Origin: an uncultured Clostridia bacterium
GTDB taxonomy: Bacteria > Bacillota > Clostridia > UBA1381
NCBI GenBank assembly: GCA_910578235.1
Contig: CAJTPP010000005.1
Span: forward strand, 19,028-32,125
Reading direction: 5' to 3'
DNA: 13,098 nt
Shown here in pieces: positions 6,494 to 13,098 of this stretch. The stretch's first letter is position 1. Every line of letters begins with the position of its first letter. The notes under the pieces were generated by a model. That model was not told where the DNA came from. It was given only the letters and a program-made list of their open reading frames with translations, and ran no database searches. The position numbers and the translations under genes are program-made.

Positions 6494-9400
6494 TTATTTT
6501 TTTTGCAATGCCATAAATTCAATCACATTATTCCATTCGTTTACATTACTTCCGTGACCTATGTACTTTATGTACCTCGCTTTTACCGCACTATCCGGAA
6601 CATATACGGCTGCTTCTTCCGTATTGCCCTTTGTTGTTGCCGACAATACCTTTTTAAAGTTCCTGCCGTCATCTGAAACAGCTATATCAAAGCTGAACTG
6701 ACGCTGATTTCCCATCCACAATGCAACAGCAAAGGCGTCTATTGTTTTCTGCTCTCCAAGGTCATAAATACACCATTCGTTTACTCCGTTTGCGCTCCAG
6801 CGTGTGTCATAATCATTATCACAGCTATGGTCTTTTGTATTGCTTATTCCTTCTTCTATCTGCTCGGAGCTTGCATCAACCGCCGTAAGCTTATAACTGT
6901 TATATACATCAATATTTGTGTTGTCATATTCGTTCACTTTGACTGTATATGTTGTTACTGCACCGTTTTCATCCTGCAAATGTAAAAGCACAATATTTTT
7001 ATCGTCATAACTCGTATAGGTTTCAGTAGTAACTTTATCTTCACTTCCCACCGTAATTACGGGAGCCTTGCCGTTTATATCTTCTGACACGCTGTAACTG
7101 AACTTATCAGGTGAGAAATCCTTTATAAGCTCTCCATCAGCATATATTCCCGTAACACGCTTTGTTCCGTATTTATATTCAGATTTCGGTGACGCTGTTT
7201 TTATTACATTATCCCACTCGGCAATATCCGAATTTAATACACTCGTTTCACTTCCTGCTTCACCAACAAGGGAAAGCTTTACAGTTATATTTACATTTCC
7301 AGAACCGCTGATTTCATAATTTATTTTTGAGATTCCTGTATTCTCGCTGTTTTGGAACTTAGGAGATTCAGGCAATCCGACAGCATCCATAGCTGTCAAT
7401 TTTGCATTCGGTGAATTTGTTATAAACTGCATTTTCAGTGTCTTTCCGTCCTGATATATCAATGCTGTATTGTTATCTACAATTCGTATCTCGCCTTTTG
7501 TGTGCATAAACCAATGTATAACTGAATTAGCTTTCAGCTTTATTTCATCACGAACTGTAAGCGTCCGCTGATTATCAGTCATTAAATATCCTCTTGTATA
7601 GCTGTTCACATTTGCCGCATAAGCAGTTGACAAATCTATTTTTGAATAACTGCCTCCAACTCCGCTTACAGGCTTATATACTTGTGCAAATGCGTTTAAA
7701 TCATGCTCAAAGCTATCATTTGGATTTATGACTACAATATTATGTCCCTCACCTTTTCTTCTATAATAAAGTTTCGGGTCGTATCCTGCTTCAACAGCCG
7801 GATTATATGTCGAGTAACTTAACATTTCCCTTCCGGGGTCAATAGCCCATCTTACTCCGCCGATATTATAAACAAATGTGCCTACATCAATATGATCATG
7901 AGCCGTATTTGAATATCCTCCGTGGAAAGATAACCATGCAGAGTCTTTTTTGTTCCAATCCTCACGTATTGAAATAAATTCTGTTTCACGGAAGTATTTT
8001 GCATTTTCGAGATTTATTGATGAATTCTCTGTTTCCAATCCTGATTTGCACCATAACAAGTCAAAAACGCATGGCTGAATATTAAATTGTTTCATTTGAT
8101 TTATTCTGTACAGCATCAGAGACGGGTCATTATATATCTGTGCCATATAGAACTGCCCTGTATTCTCCGCCATTGCTTCATCTGCATCATGGAAATTATT
8201 CGGCAGTCCGTCTGCATCTTGGAAGTATGCTTGAAAATATGCGTATTTATCCGTACCCATATAGCTTTCTCCGAAAGGCTCGTTCATTACCGATTTGTAG
8301 CTGCTCATAAACAACGTCATATGAGTAAGCAAATAGCTCCAATATCCTGTACCCTCGTACCATGCGCCGTCCGGTGCAATCCTGTACCACGGACTTTCTA
8401 TCGCAATCAGTGCGTTACGCATAATTTCCATTGTTTCGTCTGTATTATACTCTCCTATTGCCATTGCAAGATTTGCAATACCTCCGTTACAGATAAAGCC
8501 CCAATTAGTTTCTGTATCGCACCAGAAATCATTAAACGCAGCACTTGCATAATATGCTGACTTAGCAGTTTCCAAACCGTGTTTATATGCGGCTTTAACT
8601 ATGTTTTCCCGCTGTTCATCAGTCATAGATTCATATAGCCAATCATATCCTATCGCAATTGCCGACGCCATTGTGCCTGTATCCAAATAATGGTCAGGAT
8701 GCCAATCAGGGAAAGCGCATATTGCTTCCATTTCCTTTATTCCTCTTTCGGCATATTTCTTATCCTTTGTCATTTGATACGCAAAACCGAGATATTCAAG
8801 TCTTGAAAGTGCAGAATTTGAAACGTCAAGTAATCTGCCGCCGTTTATCTTGTATTCAAGCACACTTTCATTAACTATGTTGTCCGCCGATGCTATTACT
8901 TTTTTATACCATTCAGATTTCAAAGAATCGCTCTTGACCTCATTTTTCAGTCTGTCAAAATCGTCTTTATAAGCTATAAGACGAGGATGCTTCGCTCCGT
9001 TGTCTGTGTTTTTCAAAAATTGTTCTTTTAATTCTTCTGTTGATTTTCTGTCAAAGTACAAATATAAATTCGCCTGTTTCAGCCGCGCATCATTCGCATC
9101 GAGATTGTTTCCTATAACTATCATTCCATGACCGTCATTAACAAAACCTTTTATGTCTGAATATTTACCATACTCCTCAGCAGGTAAATATAAAATTCCG
9201 TCAATTTTTTCAGGCGATGCTGACAAAATATATTCCTTGCCTCCCGCTGTCATTTTATCCGAGCCTATGGCCATCTTTGCGGTATTACCGATAGAAATAC
9301 TATCACCGCTCAAATTAACATCTGTACTGAAAAAGCTCTCAAACGTATTTTCATCTATCAGTGCAGTATCATTTTTTATAACTGACGGATTAGTAAGGTC

Positions 9401-10774
9401 TTGTTTATTTCCGTTCCAATATGCCGTATTACCGTATAAGTGAATTGCTTTCTTTCCTCTTAAAAAGCTTACGGCACTTGTATCAGAATATCTGCTTTTT
9501 GCCGTTACCGCAGCATCATCAATATTTCTCGGTTCACTGCCGCCGTATACTGCAAGATTATCTATATCAATCGTTCCGTAACTGCTTCCTCCGACATATA
9601 TTCTCCATATTGAAAGATTTGTAAAATCAGCATTAAATTCCTTACTCTCTGCTATACACTCTCCGTCAACATATACAGCATAAGTATGCTTTGCAACGTT
9701 TACTGCAAGACTGACCTTATACCATGTGTTTTTTCTAAGCTGCTTGGACGAACCCTGCGCTATAACAGTGTCGCCTTTAATAGTTAACGGAGCAACATTC
9801 ACCTGCGCTGACGCTGTGGTATCTCGCATATAAAAGAGTGTTTCGGGTATATTTTTATTAAAACGAACATCACACTCCATTATAACTCTCTTGGTAGTCT
9901 GACCTATTGTCATATCTATCATAGCGTCATCAGAGGTTTCTTTTGTAAATCTTACAAAACCCCCGTCATTTTCTTCAATAAATTCAATTTTATTTCGCTT
10001 TGCCAGCTTTGTCATTGACATTGAAGATGAAGAGTTAAGTTGATTTTTGTAGTATATTTTATCTGCAAGTCCGCTTTCGTCCTCTGGCTCATAGTCTATT
10101 GACATATCATTATAAAAAGCGGATGTTTTTTTATTTATGTATGTATTTCCATCATAAACTCGTATATTATCCAAAAACAGCCTGCTGTCTTGTTTATTCG
10201 CATAAGTAGAAATCGCAATTTCCGAGACATTTGGCAATGACGAACCCATATCATGCCTGTAATAAACCATTTTTCCGTTAAAAGCCAATGAAAGAAGCTT
10301 CAATTCCGTATCAATCATTACAGAAACCGTAGACATAAGATTTGAATTTATTCCGCCTATAATTCTTCCGTCTTTTGCTTTTAATCTGCCCTTTTCATCA
10401 ATAGCAATTAAATCCTCGTTTGTTCCTGACGGATTTGTAAAGGCAATTTTTCCTTCCGCAGGTGCGCCCTGTATTCTCATATCAAACTGCATAGTGTATT
10501 TTGAGCTTGTTTGATATTCGGGTAAAAATATTTTTACTATGTTATCTGTGTTTCCGCATTCAACAGTATATGATTTGTTTTTCGAGCCATCTTCAACCAC
10601 TCGCGCGCTTGAACTTCCATCAACAGACACATTCTCTGACTGGTCATTTGTCACAGCATCGTCAAAACCTATATCAACCAAATACTGTGCGGCGGCTTTT
10701 ACAGGAATAACCGATAAAATCATTACTGCGATTATCATAAATACCACAGTGCGTTTTAATATATGCAATTTCAT
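6494..10774 (-). CDS. Secreted heparinase II/III-type polysaccharide lyase with F5/8C domain
   Basis: The start is the ATG at 10772-10774 (1426 residues). Residues 1 to about 28 are a signal peptide. ConA-like modules lie at about 31-208 and 222-410 (TWYKVSLAV, IDNLAVYG), and a copper-amine-oxidase-N-like domain at 426-555. The helical toroid runs from HPRLIAYKDD near 597 to about 913, and the beta-sandwich heparinase II/III domain from 931 to 1183. An Ig/cadherin-like segment (1192-1283) and an F5/8 type C (CBM32-like) domain (1292-1423, TRWSA, RYIKYIG) follow. Catalytic-type motifs are present: NWGFICNGG (Asn757), WYEGTGYW (Tyr806, Tyr811) and HDHIDVG (His959, His961). By analogy with heparinase II, His961, Asp979 (WAIDPG) and His1011 (GEGHN) could bind zinc. 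Members cleave uronate-containing chains (glycosaminoglycans, alginate) by beta-elimination; the substrate here is undetermined. It follows the SLH gene by 20 bp. Family membership is secure; the exact PL number is not. Confidence 0.92.
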   Translation of the reverse strand: MKLHILKRTVVFMIIAVMILSVIPVKAAAQYLVDIGFDDAVTNDQSENVSVDGSSSARVVEDGSKNKSYTVECGNTDNIVKIFLPEYQTSSKYTMQFDMRIQGAPAEGKIAFTNPSGTNEDLIAIDEKGRLKAKDGRIIGGINSNLMSTVSVMIDTELKLLSLAFNGKMVYYRHDMGSSLPNVSEIAISTYANKQDSRLFLDNIRVYDGNTYINKKTSAFYNDMSIDYEPEDESGLADKIYYKNQLNSSSSMSMTKLAKRNKIEFIEENDGGFVRFTKETSDDAMIDMTIGQTTKRVIMECDVRFNKNIPETLFYMRDTTASAQVNVAPLTIKGDTVIAQGSSKQLRKNTWYKVSLAVNVAKHTYAVYVDGECIAESKEFNADFTNLSIWRIYVGGSSYGTIDIDNLAVYGGSEPRNIDDAAVTAKSRYSDTSAVSFLRGKKAIHLYGNTAYWNGNKQDLTNPSVIKNDTALIDENTFESFFSTDVNLSGDSISIGNTAKMAIGSDKMTAGGKEYILSASPEKIDGILYLPAEEYGKYSDIKGFVNDGHGMIVIGNNLDANDARLKQANLYLYFDRKSTEELKEQFLKNTDNGAKHPRLIAYKDDFDRLKNEVKSDSLKSEWYKKVIASADNIVNESVLEYKINGGRLLDVSNSALSRLEYLGFAYQMTKDKKYAERGIKEMEAICAFPDWHPDHYLDTGTMASAIAIGYDWLYESMTDEQRENIVKAAYKHGLETAKSAYYASAAFNDFWCDTETNWGFICNGGIANLAMAIGEYNTDETMEIMRNALIAIESPWYRIAPDGAWYEGTGYWSYLLTHMTLFMSSYKSVMNEPFGESYMGTDKYAYFQAYFQDADGLPNNFHDADEAMAENTGQFYMAQIYNDPSLMLYRINQMKQFNIQPCVFDLLWCKSGLETENSSINLENAKYFRETEFISIREDWNKKDSAWLSFHGGYSNTAHDHIDVGTFVYNIGGVRWAIDPGREMLSYSTYNPAVEAGYDPKLYYRRKGEGHNIVVINPNDSFEHDLNAFAQVYKPVSGVGGSYSKIDLSTAYAANVNSYTRGYLMTDNQRTLTVRDEIKLKANSVIHWFMHTKGEIRIVDNNTALIYQDGKTLKMQFITNSPNAKLTAMDAVGLPESPKFQNSENTGISKINYEISGSGNVNITVKLSLVGEAGSETSVLNSDIAEWDNVIKTASPKSEYKYGTKRVTGIYADGELIKDFSPDKFSYSVSEDINGKAPVITVGSEDKVTTETYTSYDDKNIVLLHLQDENGAVTTYTVKVNEYDNTNIDVYNSYKLTAVDASSEQIEEGISNTKDHSCDNDYDTRWSANGVNEWCIYDLGEQKTIDAFAVALWMGNQRQFSFDIAVSDDGRNFKKVLSATTKGNTEEAAVYVPDSAVKARYIKYIGHGSNVNEWNNVIEFMALQKK

Positions 10775-10779
10775 TTTTC

Positions 10780-10790
10780 TTCCTCCCTCC
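10780..10790 (-). promoter_or_regulatory. Ribosome binding site that fixes the lyase start
   Basis: GGAGGGAGGAA lies 5-6 bases upstream of the ATG at 10772-10774. The longer reading frame would begin at the ATG at 10793-10795, overlapping the TAA of the SLH gene. That start has only A/T-rich coding sequence before it, and it would put MREGGRK, the translated ribosome site itself, ahead of the signal peptide. The downstream ATG gives a normal signal peptide, MKLHILKRTVVFMIIAVMIL. Confidence 0.88.
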
Positions 10791-10794
10791 CGCA

Positions 10795-13098
10795 TTATTC
10801 ATAAATTATACAGAAATTACTCGTTCCGTAATACTGTTTAACAACTATATAACTTGCTTCATTTCCTGAATTTAAATATGTTTTTATATTATCTTTTGTT
10901 CCCGTTCTTACTTCCTTTGTCTGTGTATTAAATATAGCTATATTGTCAGGGATTTTTACGTTTATCAGATTTGAATTTCCATAGTCATACCCATTTTCTC
11001 CTGCCGTATTGGATATAAGCGCCCATGAATTTTCGTATGAATATACACTTCCTATCTGATAGTGACAATCTGTGCTTCTTATATTAAAATATCCAAGATT
11101 ATCCCCAACATTCGGGCTTCTGTCCTTACCAACAAATTCAACCACTGCTGCTATAATTTCATCATTATTAGCCGTAAATCTTACTATATCACCCGGAGCA
11201 ATCTCAGCTTTTTGCCGATACTTTAAGATTTCAAGACCGTCTTTAAGATAATACTCTTTGAATTGTCCGTTTTCCCAGCCGGTTATCATCGTTTTAACTT
11301 CATCATCATCTGTAACGGCTAATGTTACATCTTCTACAAGAATAATCTTCGGGCTGGTTCTATTGATACTTGTTTCATTATTATCTGCATACACTACTAA
11401 TGCTTCAGCTGTTCCGTCCAAGCCCACATTGTATGCTTCTATTTTTCCATCATCTATAAGTCCGTCATTAAAAGAATATCCGATTGCATATGAATTTTCA
11501 TCATCCCCTTGTTCAGGGACTCTGAAAATTAAAGTATTCTGAATATTAAAATACGGATAAAATCCTGATACTCTATAATAGTATTGACTTGCAAATGATT
11601 GCCTTACAAGACTGTTCATCTCATCAACGGATTTTGATTTGTCTATATAACCGTCTGCTTTACTGCTGAAATCAATATACTTTACCTTATTATCCGCTGA
11701 CAGTGAATACTTAATTAGTTGTTTTTTCCCTGTTGCGGTAATTATATTCAGCACATCTTCTGTCTTTGTTTTTTTACCATCGCATATAAGCTTATCTTCG
11801 CATGCGAAGTATTGCATTTCTCCATTATCAGTGAATATTTTAAGTCCGATATCATCGCCGTTATCTTCAAGCCATGCATTTACCAAATATCCGTATTTCA
11901 TAATATTTTCAGTATAGCTCGATGCAACTATCTCGTCATTTACACCAAGATACAAATCCGCGTTTCTTCCCGCGCGTATCCCGTCATAATCATTTGAAAT
12001 AAAATAATCAGTCATGTAATATTCCTTACCGTCAATACGCATTTTATCATCTGTCAGAGAATCAATCTTTCCGCTCACAAGTCTACCCATAATTATAATA
12101 TCAATAAACTTACTGTCGGCTGAACGCTTAACTGCCAATATCGAACCTTGAGAGATTTCTCCTAAATCACATTCTCTCTGTTCTTCATCACTGTATACAG
12201 AATAAACAACATCATCCTCAAATCTCAATTCTTTATCTGCACCCCGTGTATCGCGAATTATCTTATCTGTACGGTCAAATGATGCGACCTCCATATAATA
12301 GTAATCTTCTATTATGATGTAATCAAAATTTCTGTCATCGTTGTTATCAACAACCTTTACCGAGCCGCATATATTATTTAAATCGTCTAAATTATAGTCA
12401 TAATATACTCTGCCGTTGTATATAACCTCTGCGCTTCTGTTTAGCTTATATTTCTTACGTCTGTTATTTTCATCGTATATATATCCATCGCTATACTCAA
12501 AATCTCTGCTTTTAAATTCAGCGTCTGAATTTTCTTTCCTTTTGCATACATAGACTACCTCCTGCTGTCCGTCTTTACTTTCTGTAATGTATGCGTCAAC
12601 AGAGTATCCGAGATATTTATTAAAATCATCGGAAATATCATATCGTGTACCTCCGATACCGATAGTTCCCGACAATGATGAAGGGTCAGTATCCATTTGC
12701 GAATAACTGCCTGTCGATGTATATTCGTTCGATGTGACAATTCCCTTTATCTTTTCTATGTTGCGGTATGATTTAAGCACATTTCCGTTTCCCTGTTTAT
12801 AATTACTCCCGTCCCATGTGAGATAATCAGATTCCAAAGTATTCATCAGCATACGATACGCATCGGCACAGGTCAAATATGTATTTGGCGTCAATCCGTC
12901 TGTTATTCCCAACTCAGCGGCTTTGCTTATATAATTCTGCTCTGTACCGCCCTCATATTCTGCTTTTATACCATAGCCTGTCAGCTTTACACAAATCTGC
13001 GCCGCTTCATCAAATGTTATCGCATCTTCGGGGCGAAAAATTTTTCCGTCCTCAACGAGAAACATTCCAACTGCCGCTGATAATGCCTTATACCAATC
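10795..13098 (-). CDS. SLH-domain surface protein, 5' end outside the window
   Basis: The frame is open to the right edge, giving at least 767 residues. The first visible codons read DWYKALSAAVGMFLVEDG, upstream of any Met that could be taken for a start, so the true N-terminus (signal peptide and probably one more SLH repeat) lies beyond. Residues 1-42 are an SLH repeat (GKIFRPEDAITFDEAA), and about 50-90 a second (AAELGITDGLTPNTYLT). SLH repeats bind pyruvylated secondary cell-wall polymer and tether proteins to the envelope. Residues 100-767 are beta-rich with no catalytic motif. They contain recurring units of the type SG.I....D...IDGKEY (near 143-173 and 342-384) and GYLVNAWLEDNG...DGK (403-441), seen in many large clostridial SLH proteins of unknown function. 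It ends in TAA 20 bp before the lyase ATG. I infer a wall-anchored scaffold or receptor in the lyase operon; no specific ligand can be named. Confidence 0.88.
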   Translation of the reverse strand, partial: DWYKALSAAVGMFLVEDGKIFRPEDAITFDEAAQICVKLTGYGIKAEYEGGTEQNYISKAAELGITDGLTPNTYLTCADAYRMLMNTLESDYLTWDGSNYKQGNGNVLKSYRNIEKIKGIVTSNEYTSTGSYSQMDTDPSSLSGTIGIGGTRYDISDDFNKYLGYSVDAYITESKDGQQEVVYVCKRKENSDAEFKSRDFEYSDGYIYDENNRRKKYKLNRSAEVIYNGRVYYDYNLDDLNNICGSVKVVDNNDDRNFDYIIIEDYYYMEVASFDRTDKIIRDTRGADKELRFEDDVVYSVYSDEEQRECDLGEISQGSILAVKRSADSKFIDIIIMGRLVSGKIDSLTDDKMRIDGKEYYMTDYFISNDYDGIRAGRNADLYLGVNDEIVASSYTENIMKYGYLVNAWLEDNGDDIGLKIFTDNGEMQYFACEDKLICDGKKTKTEDVLNIITATGKKQLIKYSLSADNKVKYIDFSSKADGYIDKSKSVDEMNSLVRQSFASQYYYRVSGFYPYFNIQNTLIFRVPEQGDDENSYAIGYSFNDGLIDDGKIEAYNVGLDGTAEALVVYADNNETSINRTSPKIILVEDVTLAVTDDDEVKTMITGWENGQFKEYYLKDGLEILKYRQKAEIAPGDIVRFTANNDEIIAAVVEFVGKDRSPNVGDNLGYFNIRSTDCHYQIGSVYSYENSWALISNTAGENGYDYGNSNLINVKIPDNIAIFNTQTKEVRTGTKDNIKTYLNSGNEASYIVVKQYYGTSNFCIIYE

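Noticed and set aside
8087..8560. Plus-strand open frame of 157 codons
   Set aside because: It lies antisense to the conserved toroid region of the lyase, is rich in Cys, His and Ile in a non-protein-like pattern, and has no ribosome site; it is a shadow frame.
9110..9499. Copper amine oxidase enzyme
   Set aside because: Only the small N-terminal-type accessory domain is present. There is no catalytic oxidase domain, and the rest of the protein is a lyase.
310..10774. Cellulosome membership of the secreted proteins
   Set aside because: No dockerin-type duplicated calcium-binding segment or cohesin is visible in any of the complete proteins.

Overview
The window looks like chromosome of a low-GC Gram-positive anaerobe of the Clostridia type (gut, rumen or digester). 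The basis is A/T-rich codons, strong AGGAGG-type ribosome sites, Gram-positive-style signal peptides, an S-layer-homology (SLH) protein, and huge secreted proteins built from ConA-like, Ig-like, copper-amine-oxidase-N-like and F5/8C modules. The genus cannot be fixed from the sequence.

Every supported gene lies on the minus strand, so transcription runs from high to low coordinates. The order is: the 3' part of an SLH-anchored surface protein (10795-13098, open at the right edge); a 1426-residue secreted heparinase II/III-type polysaccharide lyase (6494-10774); an 896-residue secreted Ig/ConA-like modular protein (3763-6453); an 1114-residue secreted protein with a tandemly duplicated ConA-like module and a Pro/Ser-rich linker (310-3654); and the first 102 codons of another secreted protein (1-307). 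That last protein carries the same copper-amine-oxidase-N-like domain as the lyase and is therefore probably a second lyase-type enzyme.

The first three genes are packed with 20-40 bp gaps and probably form one operon. The only larger gap (3655-3762, 108 bp) holds a near-consensus sigma-A promoter with a 7-bp-arm palindrome over its -35 box and spacer. The last two genes therefore probably form a separately controlled unit, joined by a 2-bp gap that suggests translational coupling. No rho-independent terminator, RNA gene, CRISPR array or insertion sequence was seen.

Taken together the locus reads as a cell-surface system for binding and cutting an acidic (uronate-containing) polysaccharide: one SLH anchor protein, at least one lyase with a carbohydrate-binding-like C-terminus, and large non-catalytic proteins carrying seven related ConA-like modules in total across three proteins. 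The substrate cannot be read from the sequence, and no transporter, regulator or unsaturated-uronyl hydrolase gene lies inside the window.
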